A stretch of DNA of 64,000 bases from an uncultured Clostridia bacterium (GTDB lineage Bacteria; Bacillota; Clostridia; TANB77; CAG-465). Below are positions 35,182 to 44,886 of the stretch, piece by piece. Each line of letters begins with the position of its first letter. Within the stretch, counting starts at the first letter, position 1. A program made the position numbers and the translations under genes. The stretch is from positions 207,478 to 271,477 of the forward strand of contig CAKPAG010000001.1 in assembly GCA_934132895.1 (NCBI GenBank), written 5' to 3'. The notes beneath the pieces were generated by a model, which saw only the letters and a program-made list of their open reading frames with translations, was not told the origin of the DNA and searched no databases.

Positions 35182-36198
35182 TCACATTTTAGCATCTTCT
35201 ATTAAAATATCTAAGATTTCACTATAATTAATTCCATCATGCATAAGCATCATAGGATACATGCTAATACTAGTAAAACCTGGCATAGTGTTAACTTCAT
35301 TAAAATAGATTTTTTCATTTGATACAAAAAAATCTATTCTGGAAAGTAAGTTGAGTCTTAATTTTTTAAATATCTTTATTGAATATTCTTTTATTTTTCC
35401 TATTAATTCTTCACTTAAATTTGCAGGAATTTGAGTATAAGAATTAGTATTTTCATATTTTGCATTAAAATCATAAAACTCATTTGCTGAAACTATTTCT
35501 CCTGGTGTAGAAGCATATATTTTATTTTTTTCATTAATTTCAATTACAGCACATTCTATCTCTTTCCTATTATCTATGTATTTTTCTATAAGGATCTCTT
35601 TATCATATTTCAAAGCAAATTCAATTGCATTTAATAAATCTTCTTTTTTATCTACTTTAGTAACTCCATAAGAAGACCCCTCTTTACTAGGTTTTACTAT
35701 TACTGGATATTTCAACTTTTCTTCTACTTCATTTAAAATTTCAGTTATATTAAAATTATTATTTATAGCTATATAATCTACTACATCTATTCCAAGAGAA
35801 GAAACTAGCTCTTTAGATAATATTTTATCCATTCCAATACTACTTCCAAGTACTTTGCATCCTACATAGTTTGAATGAGCCATTTCAAGTAATCCTTGAA
35901 TAGCTCCATCTTCTCCATATTTTCCATGAAGCACTGGAAATATTACATCATATTTTTTTAATTCTTCCATAATATCAAGTATCTCTACTTTGTTATTTTC
36001 GTCATCTATCCATTTATTTTGTAATACATTTTCTACAGTACCTAAATAATAATACCACTTTCCATTTTTATCTATCCCAAGCATTGTTATTTCATACTTT
36101 TCTTTATTTAGATTAGATATTATGTTACCTGCAGATATGCAAGAAATTTCATGTTCCGATGACATAGAACCAAATATTACTAATATTTTTTCTTTCAT
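35182..36198 (-). CDS. ddl: D-alanine--D-alanine ligase
   Basis: About 338 residues. ATP-grasp ligase with N-terminal FGSMSSEHEISCISAGNI, LHGKYGEDGAIQGLLE, PSKEGSSYGV and the metal-binding end FNEVNTMPGFTSISMYP. It joins two D-Ala for peptidoglycan. The ATG at 36198 is preferred; upstream in-frame ATGs at 36213 and 36207 lack a proper ribosome site. It is 53 bases behind pcrA. Confidence 0.96.
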   Translation of the reverse strand: MKEKILVIFGSMSSEHEISCISAGNIISNLNKEKYEITMLGIDKNGKWYYYLGTVENVLQNKWIDDENNKVEILDIMEELKKYDVIFPVLHGKYGEDGAIQGLLEMAHSNYVGCKVLGSSIGMDKILSKELVSSLGIDVVDYIAINNNFNITEILNEVEEKLKYPVIVKPSKEGSSYGVTKVDKKEDLLNAIEFALKYDKEILIEKYIDNRKEIECAVIEINEKNKIYASTPGEIVSANEFYDFNAKYENTNSYTQIPANLSEELIGKIKEYSIKIFKKLRLNLLSRIDFFVSNEKIYFNEVNTMPGFTSISMYPMMLMHDGINYSEILDILIEDAKM

Positions 36199-36266
36199 TA
36201 CACCCATCCCCATTTATTTATAATATACAATTTAACTTTAATATATTCCTAATTATGAAAAAAAGC

Positions 36267-38576
36267 TTAATCAATTACTTCAAGTGGAGTATATTTAGCC
36301 ATTAATCTTTTAAAACCAGTTTTATCAAACATTATATCAAGTTTAAAATCTTCTCCTTCTGGCTCTATTTTTTCTATTATACCTGTACCAAATTTTTTAT
36401 GTTTTACTGTCATTCCTACAATATATTTTTTAGTATTATCTAGATTATTTGATGAAGCTTTTTTAGTATTTCCACCAATATTACTTAAGAAACTATTAAC
36501 GTCTACTCCAAAACTAGATTTTGAAGATTTAGACTTAGCTGCTGCATTAGATGCTATGCCATTATCAAAATAGTTATCTAGATTAGATATTATTCCTTGC
36601 ACTCTGTTATATTCATTCTGTCTTTTATTCTTTTTCTCATTAATAGATTCTATTGTTTCTTCATCAAATAGTTCTTCTGGTATTTCTTCAATAAATCTTG
36701 AAGGGATTGCATAAGACGTAGAACCATATAATGTTCTTCTTTCCACATTTGTAATTATTAAAGTTTGTTTTGCTCTTGTTATACCAACATAGCAAAGCCT
36801 TCTTTCTTCTTCACAAGTTTCATCTTCATCAATTGATCTTTTTGAAGGAAATAATCCCTCTTCCATTCCAACTAAGAACACAACATTAAACTCAAGACCT
36901 TTAGCACTATGCATTGTCATTAAAGTTACAGCTTCTTGAGATTCGTCCAAGTTATCAACATCAGAGACCAATGCTATACTTTCTAAGAAATCTGCTAGTG
37001 TATTATCCACACTTTCCTTTTCAAACTCCATAGCAACACCAATAAATTCCATTAAGTTATCAAATCTATTTTCTGACTCTTGGGTCTTATCTGCATTTAA
37101 CATAGCTTCATAGCCAGAATTTTTTAGTGTAAGTTTCATAATGTCTGATACTGAATATTCATCTTTTTTTATCATCAAATCATTCATCATATCTCTAAAC
37201 ATTATGATATTTGCAGCACTTCTTATTCCTTCTAAATTACTGCTATCTTGAATAAGTTCAAAAATTGATATATTTTTTTCCTCTGCTCTTTTTTCTAGTT
37301 TTTCTACCGCAGTATCACCTATTCCTCTTTTAGGTTCATTTATTATTCTTTTTAAGGCAATATTATCGTTTTTATTTTGAATAAGTTTTAAGTAACTTGT
37401 TAAATCTTTTATTTCTTTTCTAGCATAGAATTTTAAGCCACCAATAAGTCTATATGGTGTACCCGCACGCATAAATACTTCTTCAAGTACACGAGCCTGT
37501 GCATTAGTTCTAAAAAGTACTGCAAAATCTGAATATGACTTTTTTTCTTTTCTACATATCTCATCTATTTTATCTACAATAAATTCAACTTCTTCATATT
37601 CATTTTTTAATGTTTTGTATTGTATCTTTTTTCCCTCTTCATTTTCAGTCCAAAGATTTTTATCTATTTTAGATTTGTTGTGTTTTATAACCTCATTTGC
37701 AGCTTTTAAAATATTTTTTGTGCTTCTATAATTTTCTTCAAGTTTAACTATTTTAGCATCTTGAAATTCCTTTTCAAAGTTTAAAATATTTGATATATCT
37801 GCCCCTCTAAAGCCATATATACTTTGTGATTCATCTCCAACTACACAAATATTTCCATGAGATGAAGAAAGAAGATTTATTAGTAAAAATTGAATTTTGT
37901 TTGTATCTTGATACTCATCTACAAGTAGATATTTGAATTTAGACTGATAATACATAAGCCTATCAGGATTTTCTAAAAATAATCTTACTGTAAGCATTAT
38001 AATATCATCAAAGTCTATTGCGTTATTCTTTACTAAAGTTTTTTGGTAAATTTCATATATTTCAGCTATTTTTTCTCTTCTAAAATCTCCAATTACTGTT
38101 TCCTTATATTTTTTGTAGTCTTGCATTTTTTCTTTAGCATGACTAATTTCATATTTTACCAAAGAAACAGGATACTGCTTATCATCTACATTTAATTTTT
38201 TTAACACTTCTTTTATTACTTTTTCTTTATCTAATTCATCAAAAATATTAAAGTCCTTTGAATACCCTAGATATTCAATCTCTCTTTTTAAAATTCTTAC
38301 GCAAACTGAGTGAAAGGTTCCAAGCCACACATCATTTGCATCTTCTCCAATCAAATTAATTGCTCTTTCTTTCATCTCCTTAGCCGCTTTGTTAGTAAAT
38401 GTTATAGCTAAGATCTCCCAAGGTTTAACTACCTTTTTCTCTAGCAAATATGCTATTTTATATGTCAAAACTCTTGTTTTTCCTGAACCTGCACCAGCCA
38501 AAATTAAAAGTGGTCCGTCAAGATAGGTAACAGCCTCTTTTTGTTTATCATTTAAATCATTTAATAATTCTTCCAT
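36267..38576 (-). CDS. pcrA: UvrD/PcrA-type DNA helicase
   Basis: 769 residues, superfamily 1A helicase. Motifs in order: Q motif LNDKQKEAV, Walker A ILAGAGSGKTR, Ia ITFTNKAAKEM, II VDEYQDTN, III GDESQSIYGFRGAD, IV, V TMHSAKGLEF and VI YVGITRA; the C-terminal Tudor-like part is present (GMTVKHKKFGTGII). It unwinds DNA in repair, removes RecA and supports plasmid rolling-circle replication. Strong promoter at 38643. Confidence 0.97.
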   Translation of the reverse strand: MEELLNDLNDKQKEAVTYLDGPLLILAGAGSGKTRVLTYKIAYLLEKKVVKPWEILAITFTNKAAKEMKERAINLIGEDANDVWLGTFHSVCVRILKREIEYLGYSKDFNIFDELDKEKVIKEVLKKLNVDDKQYPVSLVKYEISHAKEKMQDYKKYKETVIGDFRREKIAEIYEIYQKTLVKNNAIDFDDIIMLTVRLFLENPDRLMYYQSKFKYLLVDEYQDTNKIQFLLINLLSSSHGNICVVGDESQSIYGFRGADISNILNFEKEFQDAKIVKLEENYRSTKNILKAANEVIKHNKSKIDKNLWTENEEGKKIQYKTLKNEYEEVEFIVDKIDEICRKEKKSYSDFAVLFRTNAQARVLEEVFMRAGTPYRLIGGLKFYARKEIKDLTSYLKLIQNKNDNIALKRIINEPKRGIGDTAVEKLEKRAEEKNISIFELIQDSSNLEGIRSAANIIMFRDMMNDLMIKKDEYSVSDIMKLTLKNSGYEAMLNADKTQESENRFDNLMEFIGVAMEFEKESVDNTLADFLESIALVSDVDNLDESQEAVTLMTMHSAKGLEFNVVFLVGMEEGLFPSKRSIDEDETCEEERRLCYVGITRAKQTLIITNVERRTLYGSTSYAIPSRFIEEIPEELFDEETIESINEKKNKRQNEYNRVQGIISNLDNYFDNGIASNAAAKSKSSKSSFGVDVNSFLSNIGGNTKKASSNNLDNTKKYIVGMTVKHKKFGTGIIEKIEPEGEDFKLDIMFDKTGFKRLMAKYTPLEVID

Positions 38577-38642
38577 AACTACATCCTCTCTATTTAAATC
38601 GTATAAGCCTGTATAAAACTCATGTTCGTATTGATCCTCTTT

Positions 38643-38671
38643 ATTATACCAAATTGTAATAATAATAGCAA
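38643..38671 (-). promoter_or_regulatory. Promoter of pcrA (and ddl)
   Basis: Minus strand TTGCTA (38671-38666), 17-base spacer ending TGG, TATAAT (38648-38643). Confidence 0.7.
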
Positions 38672-38799
38672 GAAATTTATACTATTTTTACAAGTAAAAA
38701 TTTGTATATAAATCTAACTCAACAAAAGAAAAAATACCTTATGTTATCTATTATACACATAAGATATTTTATTAAGTTGAATATATAAACCATATTAAT

Positions 38800-39576
38800 T
38801 TACACTTCAATTACTCCACCATAATCTATTAAATCTAAATCTTTAAAATCTATAATTTTTAAATCTTTTTTAAGTATAAATTCTCGTATTTTATTACTAT
38901 TTTTAAAATAATTTAAATCACCAAATATAACTACGTTTTTTCCTATCTTTGAAATTGTTCCTCCTATAAATCCTTTCATACTAGAATATGTTCCACTTTC
39001 ATTTAGAAGATTTATTTTATTTTCTCTTTCTATTTCTAATACTTCTATGTTATTTTTTCTTAAAACTTCTGCTATTTTTTTATCTTCTACTATAGCACTA
39101 TTTTCATCTATAACAGCTATAGCACAATTAGAATATCCCTGAGAAATATTTATTTTATTTAAATCTTCTTTTTTTATTAATTCTTGTATATTTTCATCTG
39201 TATATTTAAAATTATGAATTGCATTTTTTCCAATAAAACATACATTATATGCTATATCTAATGGATATTTTTTATCTACTAAAGATTTACCACAAACTAT
39301 CTTTTCTTTTACCTTACCCAAAAAATCTTCATGTTCTTCTTTTAAGAACTTATACAAAGTTGGTTCTATTACAAGTTTGCCATTAACATTCGCTATAAAT
39401 ATATCCGTATGAGATGATATTTCCTCATACACTCGTGTGCTTTTAGGTATAAGTACCAGTTCATAACCAAGATTTTTAAGAGTTTCTTTTTCTACATTTC
39501 TCATTCTACTATCTATAAATAAATATTTTGTGAGTGTTTTTTCTTTTAAATTTTTTACTTTCATGTTATATACCAT
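38800..39576 (-). CDS. Uncharacterised protein, DUF6873-like
   Basis: 258 residues without membrane spans. Conserved-looking points are LGYELVLIPKS near residue 40, QGYSNCAIAVIDENSAI in the middle and the terminal DLIDYGGVIEV. The layout resembles the clostridial DUF6873 group, which has been related to the guanidine-modifying enzyme fold; this is a tentative resemblance. The start follows AAGGAG. It stands alone, with a short plus-strand gene upstream. Confidence 0.7.
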   Translation of the reverse strand: MVYNMKVKNLKEKTLTKYLFIDSRMRNVEKETLKNLGYELVLIPKSTRVYEEISSHTDIFIANVNGKLVIEPTLYKFLKEEHEDFLGKVKEKIVCGKSLVDKKYPLDIAYNVCFIGKNAIHNFKYTDENIQELIKKEDLNKINISQGYSNCAIAVIDENSAIVEDKKIAEVLRKNNIEVLEIERENKINLLNESGTYSSMKGFIGGTISKIGKNVVIFGDLNYFKNSNKIREFILKKDLKIIDFKDLDLIDYGGVIEV

Positions 39577-39647
39577 TTTTAACTCCTTGAATATTATATA
39601 ATTTCATGATATTATTATATTAGTTTAATTATATAGGAGGTTTATTT

Positions 39648-39791
39648 ATGGGAAGAGGAAAATATGATACCTGCGAAAATTGTATCCACGGAAGTGAGAA
39701 CCGTGATGAAACTTATCGTTGCAGACTAGACAAAAGTGATAATGATAAAGATTTTTGGTGCAAACATCACAAAAGAGAAGATGAAGATTAA
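39648..39791 (+). CDS. Small Cys/His-rich protein (47 residues)
   Basis: Begins at an ATG behind AGGAGG. Sequence features: CENCIHG, YRCRLDKSD and FWCKHHKRE, i.e. four cysteines with neighbouring histidines, consistent with a small metal-binding protein. Highly charged and soluble. Ends at a perfect terminator. Small proteins of this kind are widespread in Clostridia, but function is unknown. Confidence 0.75.
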   Translation: MGRGKYDTCENCIHGSENRDETYRCRLDKSDNDKDFWCKHHKREDED

Positions 39792-39793
39792 TT

Positions 39794-39820
39794 AAAGCAG
39801 TGTAATCCACTGCTTTTTTT
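39794..39820. terminator. Terminator shared by the 39648 gene and corA
   Basis: Perfect 9-base stem AAAGCAGTG/CACTGCTTT, 5-base loop, T7 on the plus strand. Confidence 0.88.
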
Positions 39821-40763
39821 ACATCATATCTTTTCTCTTAAGCCAAATTGTTGCAAGTAAAGTAACTATTGCAGCTACTCCCATCACTCCCCAAAAGCCA
39901 GGAATTCCCGTGTTAAATGGAAATTCAACATTCATTCCCATTATTCCAGATATCATTGTTGGAAGTGATATTATTATAGTGATTGAAGTCAATATTTTCA
40001 TGACTATATTCAAGTTATTTGAAACCATTGTTCCAAACATATCAACAATTCCATTTAAAATTTCACTATATGTAGCAATCATCTCTATAGCCTGTCTATT
40101 TTCAATTAAAGTATCCTCTAATATATCTTCATCATCCTCATAAAGTTTAATTGCCTTTCCTCTATTTAATTTTTCAAGTACAACTTGATTTCCTTTTACT
40201 GAAGCATTAAAATATATCATACTTTTTTCAAATTTCATTATCTTAAGAAGTTCTTTATTTCTCATTGTTCTTTCCATTTGAGATTCAAAAACTTCCAAAT
40301 CTTTATTTATATATGTTAAATATCTTATATAATCTTGAGCTATATCATAAAGGATTTGAAAAACAAATCTAGACTTTTTATCTGTATGAATTTTGTATGC
40401 GTTATCACGATTTAAAATTCCTTTAACACTATTAATTTCTTCTTGTGATATTGTAATAAATATATCATCCCTTACAAGTATCATACCAATTGGAAGCGTT
40501 GTATATACCTTAAAATCATCTACGTATTCTGTAAATGGAGAGTCTACTACAATAAGTACAGCATCATCTTCTATATCAATGTGCGCTTTTTCGGCTATAT
40601 CTAATGGGTACCTTAAAAGATGTTCTTCTACTCCCACTTTTTGGCATACCTCTTTAACCTCTTCATCAGTTGGTTTTACCATATTTATCCAGCAACCTTT
40701 TATTGGTTCCTTTATTTTATCTAAATTTCCAGAAACTGGATTAGTAATATATATATTTACCAC
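39819..40763 (-). CDS. corA: CorA family divalent cation transporter
   Basis: 314 residues. A large cytoplasmic N-terminal domain with the long stalk helix is followed by two C-terminal membrane spans. The signature GMN lies between them (ISGIMGMNVEFPFN) and the end is basic (WLKRKDMM). It forms a pentameric Mg2+/Co2+ channel gated by intracellular metal. No regulatory leader (Mg riboswitch) is apparent in the short upstream gap. Confidence 0.95.
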   Translation of the reverse strand: MVNIYITNPVSGNLDKIKEPIKGCWINMVKPTDEEVKEVCQKVGVEEHLLRYPLDIAEKAHIDIEDDAVLIVVDSPFTEYVDDFKVYTTLPIGMILVRDDIFITISQEEINSVKGILNRDNAYKIHTDKKSRFVFQILYDIAQDYIRYLTYINKDLEVFESQMERTMRNKELLKIMKFEKSMIYFNASVKGNQVVLEKLNRGKAIKLYEDDEDILEDTLIENRQAIEMIATYSEILNGIVDMFGTMVSNNLNIVMKILTSITIIISLPTMISGIMGMNVEFPFNTGIPGFWGVMGVAAIVTLLATIWLKRKDMM

Positions 40764-40801
40764 AAAATCACATCCTTTCTATATATTATATATTCATATT
40801 T

Positions 40802-42082
40802 TTATGGTCTCAATGCAGTAATTGGAACAACGTATACACCATCTGGTCTTTGATATGCAGCATTTGAAAGTCCACATATAACGCAAAGAACAGCGGGGAC
40901 CTTTCCATTTTCTTTTTTTATTTCTTCTTTTATTTTTAACAAATTTTTAGCTGCTTCTTCTATTTTGTTTGCCCCAAGTTTTATTTCAAATGCACACCAA
41001 CTTCCATCTTCTAGCTCAATAACACTATCAATTTCCCTATTTTGATAATCTTGATAATGATAACATTTAGCATTAAAACTATCTGCATATATCTTCAAAT
41101 CTCTTTCTACTAAAGCTTCAAATAAGAAACCAAAAGTTTCTAAATCATTTATAAGTTTGCTTTCTTCTTTAATATTTAACAAAGCACATGCCATTGATGG
41201 ATCAGCAAAATGCCTTTTTTCAAGCTGCTTAACTCTTATTGATGAACGAATATTAGATGAAAAAGGTTCATCATTATCTAATAAATATAACTTATCCAAA
41301 GCATTTAAATAGGAAGCCAATGTATCAATATCTATATCTTCATTATCCACTTCACTTATATCTTTTTTTAAAGTCATATTAGATACCGTTGTACTTTCAT
41401 TTCTAGCTAAAGACTTAAGTAACAATTTCACTTTGTGTTTATCTCTATTAACACCATCTAATCTAATTAAATCGTCTTCAATTATAATCTTTATATACTC
41501 ACCAATAGCTTCACTAGAATCTTTTGGAGAATAACCTATATTAGCTGGAAAGCCACCTCTAATTATTAAACCAGCCAATCTTCTTAAATCAACTTCTCCA
41601 GTTAATTTTTGCTTAACCTCTCCATTACATATTTCTTTTAAGGATATATCCGCTGTAGAATCCCCTGATTCAAACAAACTCATTGTTCTTAAATATATTT
41701 TTCCGTATCTACCTGCTCCACTATGTGCAATTCCTTTCCTATTAGGTGTTGAAGAACCAGTTAAAATATACTGACCTTTTAAACCAGTTCTATCAACATC
41801 TGCCCTAATCTCATCCCACAAATTTGTTGCTTCTTGCCATTCATCTATTAGTTTAGGTTTTTTTCCTTCTAAGATTAATGATGGTGACATCTTTGCAAGT
41901 TCTACATTATTTGAAGATTCACCTGTAGAGTTATGCAACAATACTTCACTATTTGAATGATAACGAGCTGCCCACGTTTTTCCACAATATTTTGGACCTT
42001 CTATACTTACAGCACCAAATAGTTTTAAATAATGTTCAATTTTTTCGTCAACAATTCTTTTTCGATAATTTTTTATTTCCAT
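40802..42082 (-). CDS. AAA ATPase with DUF4143 (PD-(D/E)XK-like C-terminus)
   Basis: 426 residues. The N-terminal AAA part has Walker A GPKYCGKTW and the LIDEWQEATNLWDEIR Walker B region, followed by TGSSTP. The C-terminal DUF4143 domain has a nuclease-like core: DSVIELEDGSWCAFEIKLG. Such proteins are common accessory genes in anaerobes; defence or toxin roles have been suggested but the function is open. It stands alone, with a ribosome site GGAG before the start. Confidence 0.9.
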   Translation of the reverse strand: MEIKNYRKRIVDEKIEHYLKLFGAVSIEGPKYCGKTWAARYHSNSEVLLHNSTGESSNNVELAKMSPSLILEGKKPKLIDEWQEATNLWDEIRADVDRTGLKGQYILTGSSTPNRKGIAHSGAGRYGKIYLRTMSLFESGDSTADISLKEICNGEVKQKLTGEVDLRRLAGLIIRGGFPANIGYSPKDSSEAIGEYIKIIIEDDLIRLDGVNRDKHKVKLLLKSLARNESTTVSNMTLKKDISEVDNEDIDIDTLASYLNALDKLYLLDNDEPFSSNIRSSIRVKQLEKRHFADPSMACALLNIKEESKLINDLETFGFLFEALVERDLKIYADSFNAKCYHYQDYQNREIDSVIELEDGSWCAFEIKLGANKIEEAAKNLLKIKEEIKKENGKVPAVLCVICGLSNAAYQRPDGVYVVPITALRP

Positions 42083-42186
42083 AATTTCTCCTAATCTTTA
42101 CTTTTATATTTTATCTTATTCCGTGATTTTTGTCAATATCATCCCGTGATTTTTATTTTTTTTATTCCGTCACATTAAAATAACAA

Positions 42187-42227
42187 AAAAACTCTGTGTT
42201 CCTTATCTTAAAGGCTTCACAGAGTTT
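42187..42227 (-). terminator. Terminator after tRNA-Gln(CTG)
   Basis: 11-base stem AAAACTCTGTG and complement, followed on the minus strand by a T7 run. Confidence 0.85.
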
Positions 42228-42232
42228 TGGGT

Positions 42233-42309
42233 TTGGCTGGGGTAGTTGGATTCGAACCAACGAAATGACGGGGTCAGAGTCCGTTGCCTTACCACTTGGC
42301 TATACCCCA
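42233..42309 (-). tRNA. tRNA-Gln (CTG)
   Basis: TGGGGTA/TACCCCA acceptor stem, G discriminator and encoded CCA. Anticodon loop CTCTGAC gives CTG, reading CAG. The anticodon stem ACGGA/CCCGT has an A-C mismatch next to the loop, which is unusual; the sister tRNA-Gln(TTG) at 42971 has a perfect stem. Confidence 0.88.
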
Positions 42310-42401
42310 ATATTTACATTAGTATTATATAACTATTACTTTATTTTTGCAAGCGTATATAGAAAAAAGAAGTATATTTTAAATATTTATTATACTTCTT
42401 T

Positions 42402-42890
42402 TTACTTACCTTCCATTAAAGTTTTTATACTATTTCCTACTTCTAAACATGACATGTATGACATTTCCTTATTTTCATTTTCTCCAGATATATTATAATA
42501 ATTATGATAAGTTGAATATAATGGTTGAAACATTTTTAAGTTAAAATAGTCATCTATATCTTTAGGATCAGCTGTTTTACTATCAAAAAGTCTTATATTT
42601 ATTAAATCATCTTTTTGATAACCTTTTTTGTTTATATTTGTAGTTTTTACCATTATTATTCCATAACCTAATTCCTTTTCTAGAAGGTCTATTATTTTGT
42701 TTAATACTATTTCATCTAAATAGTGAAATGGTAAATAACCTGAATCAATGATAAGTTCTTTTCTATCATATACATTATAATAATATATATAATCTCTAAA
42801 AAATCTTTCAATATTTGATTTTACTAATTTAAACTTCATTTCAGGATTATCAGATTTTAACAATCTCATTTTATTTACATCTATTAACAA
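42402..42890 (-). CDS. Protein of unknown function
   Basis: 162 residues from a TTG start at 42890, chosen because a GAGGTG site lies 6 bases before it; a GTG further upstream would put this site inside the gene. Segments such as VKSNIERFFRDYIYYYNVYDR and GYGIIMVKTTNINKKGY are seen, with many Tyr and Asp residues. No membrane span or known motif. It lies between two tRNA genes on the same strand. Confidence 0.6.
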   Translation of the reverse strand: MLIDVNKMRLLKSDNPEMKFKLVKSNIERFFRDYIYYYNVYDRKELIIDSGYLPFHYLDEIVLNKIIDLLEKELGYGIIMVKTTNINKKGYQKDDLINIRLFDSKTADPKDIDDYFNLKMFQPLYSTYHNYYNISGENENKEMSYMSCLEVGNSIKTLMEGK

Positions 42891-42970
42891 AAAACTCACC
42901 TCGCTTAACACAATAGGAATTAATAATATAAAAAATAAACGATACCCTGTTTTATAGATATCGTTTTCTT

Positions 42971-43046
42971 TGGCTGGGATGGCAGGATTCGAACCTACGA
43001 AATGCCAGAGTCAAAGTCTGGTGCCTTACCACTTGGCGACATCCCA
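42971..43046 (-). tRNA. tRNA-Gln (TTG)
   Basis: Acceptor TGGGATG/CATCCCA, anticodon loop CTTTGAC giving TTG, T-arm GGTTCGAATCC, encoded CCA. Directly behind tRNA-His. Confidence 0.95.
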
Positions 43047-43063
43047 ATATGCTATATAAGTAG

Positions 43064-43141
43064 TGGGGTGGAAAATGGGATTCGAACCCATGACCTCCAG
43101 TGCCACAAACTGGCGCGCTAACCAACTGTGCTATATCCACC
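43064..43141 (-). tRNA. tRNA-His (GTG)
   Basis: GTGGATA acceptor with an additional 5' G at position -1 opposite the C discriminator, which is the histidine identity element. Anticodon loop TTGTGGC gives GTG; CCA is encoded. Confidence 0.95.
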
Positions 43142-43246
43142 GACAATCTACTCATATATTTTAACGTATTTTTTTAACTTTGTCAATATTATATGCATTT
43201 TTTTGTAAAAAAATTCGATAATTTTATGTAATTTAATATATTTTAC

Positions 43247-43275
43247 TTGTAAATAACTATAATTTATGTTAATAT
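43247..43275 (+). promoter_or_regulatory. Promoter of the pyrophosphatase-Nudix pair
   Basis: TTGTAA, 17-base spacer, TAATAT, about 33 bases upstream of the start. Confidence 0.55.
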
Positions 43276-43307
43276 ACTTTTAGATTTTTTTAAGTGAGGT
43301 GAATTTT

Positions 43308-43646
43308 ATGCTAAATAGTAAATCATATTTAAATACCTTAGTAAATGTACACATTGATAGAAAAATGGGAAGTAAACATCCTAAACATGACTATATATAT
43401 CCTGTAAACTATGGCTATATTCCAAACACTATTAGTGGAGATAACGAAGAATTAGATGCATATATATTAGGAGTTTTTGAACCCTTAGAGAATTTTACTG
43501 GAAAATGCATAGCTATTATACACAGATTAAATGACAATGATGATAAATTAATTGTAGTTCCAAACGAAAGAAATTTCACAAATAATGAAATTCAAGTTCT
43601 AACTGAATTTCAAGAAAGATTTTTTAAAAGTGAAATATGGAGGTAG
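43308..43646 (+). CDS. Small inorganic-pyrophosphatase-like protein
   Basis: 112 residues from the ATG behind GAGGTG (an ATG three codons earlier overlaps that site). The core DYIYPVNYGYIPNT..GDNEELDAYILG resembles the soluble family I pyrophosphatase segment with its metal-binding Asp residues. It is much shorter than the usual 170 residues; only the central part of the fold is present. It may hydrolyse pyrophosphate or a related compound. Its end overlaps the ribosome site of the Nudix gene, so the two are translationally linked. Confidence 0.75.
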   Translation: MLNSKSYLNTLVNVHIDRKMGSKHPKHDYIYPVNYGYIPNTISGDNEELDAYILGVFEPLENFTGKCIAIIHRLNDNDDKLIVVPNERNFTNNEIQVLTEFQERFFKSEIWR

Positions 43647-43650
43647 TGAC

Positions 43651-44139
43651 ATGGAAATAGTTGATAAATTTGATAACAAGAGAACTTTTCTAGAAAAAAC
43701 TGGAAAAAGACATGAAAATGTTAAAGGAGAATATAGACAATCTGTTCACACTTGGATAATAAATGAAAAAAATGAATTTCTAATGCAAAAAAGAGCTTCT
43801 ACCAAAAAAATATTCCCTAACTTATGGTCACAAACCGGTGGTGCAGTTGATACAGGTGAATCACCAGTAGAAGCTGCTCTAAGGGAGTGCAAAGAAGAAT
43901 TAGGAATCGAGTTTTCCAAAAATAACATCGAACTTATTTTATCTTTTAAAAGGGAGTTTGATTTTGTTGATGTATTTTTAATAAAAGCAAATTTTAATTT
44001 AAATGATGTTACTATTCAAAAAGAAGAACTATCTGAAGTAAAGTGGATGAGTGAAAAAGAAATAAATTCTTTAAAAGAACATAAACAACTTGCTCCATCA
44101 ATAAATATGTATTTCGATATGTTTTTAAAACTTATATAA
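43651..44139 (+). CDS. Nudix hydrolase
   Basis: 162 residues. Complete Nudix box GAVDTGESPVEAALRECKEE followed by LGI (G, five residues, E, seven residues, REUxEExGU). The preceding QKRASTKKIFPNLW is typical of the isopentenyl-diphosphate isomerase/Nudix-type group, so the substrate may be a nucleoside or prenyl diphosphate. The start at 43651 uses GGAGG inside the end of the pyrophosphatase gene. Confidence 0.9.
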   Translation: MEIVDKFDNKRTFLEKTGKRHENVKGEYRQSVHTWIINEKNEFLMQKRASTKKIFPNLWSQTGGAVDTGESPVEAALRECKEELGIEFSKNNIELILSFKREFDFVDVFLIKANFNLNDVTIQKEELSEVKWMSEKEINSLKEHKQLAPSINMYFDMFLKLI

Positions 44140-44160
44140 AATTATTAATTATTTTTACTA

Positions 44161-44205
44161 AAAGAACCACTTCAAAATAAAGTGGTCCTTTTTGTTTTTT
44201 CCTAA
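44161..44205 (+). terminator. Terminator of the Nudix operon
   Basis: ACCACTT/AAGTGGT stem with a further AAG..CTT extension and a long T-rich tail. Confidence 0.75.
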
Positions 44206-44235
44206 TAATTTTTATAATTCATTACATTCTATTCT

Positions 44236-44877
44236 CTATTTTACGACTAATTTGTATATTGGTCCAAATTTAGAGAATTTTTCTTCATATTCAGTTACAA
44301 CATTTGGTATATCAGTTTTATGAAGATCTAAATATACCTCTAAAAAAGTAAAACCAAAATTTTGCATACTAACTAAGCTATACTCAAAAAGTCCTCTATT
44401 ATCTGTTTTAAACTCAATAGTTGCATCCTTTTTCATTATTTTTTTGTATTCAGCTAAGAACTTTTCATTTGTAAGTCTTCTTTTAGCATGTTTCTTTTTA
44501 GGCCATGGATCACTGAAATTTAAAAATATTTTATCTACTTTATAATCTCCTAAAATTTCATGTATATTTAAAGCATCAAAAGACATTACATACAAATTAG
44601 AAAGTTTTACATTATTTTCTTCTTCAAATCTATTTATCTTTTTTACTGCTAAAGCAAGTACTGGTTTGCAAAGTTCAATTCCAATATATATATTTTCTTT
44701 ATCATTATTTGCCATATTAGAAATGAATTCACCCTTACCCATTCCTATTTCAATATATAGCTTTTTCCCATCTACTAATTTTTCTTGTAAAATGTCTTGT
44801 AACTTTTCTTTGGAATCTAGAAACTTTTCATTTTGCATTAAATCTTCTACTTGTTTTAAATTAAATCTAGCTCTCAT
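44236..44877 (-). CDS. trmB: tRNA (guanine-N7-)-methyltransferase
   Basis: 213 residues. SAM-binding IEIGMGKGEFISNMA and the catalytic signature NFSDPWPKKKHAKRRLT are present; TRGLFEY-like and PNVVTEYEEKFS elements close the protein. It makes m7G46 in tRNA variable loops. It is last in the secG-rnr-spoIIM-trmB operon, 9 bases behind the SpoIIM-like gene. Confidence 0.96.
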   Translation of the reverse strand: MRARFNLKQVEDLMQNEKFLDSKEKLQDILQEKLVDGKKLYIEIGMGKGEFISNMANNDKENIYIGIELCKPVLALAVKKINRFEEENNVKLSNLYVMSFDALNIHEILGDYKVDKIFLNFSDPWPKKKHAKRRLTNEKFLAEYKKIMKKDATIEFKTDNRGLFEYSLVSMQNFGFTFLEVYLDLHKTDIPNVVTEYEEKFSKFGPIYKLVVK

Positions 44878-44886
44878 CTTTCCTCC

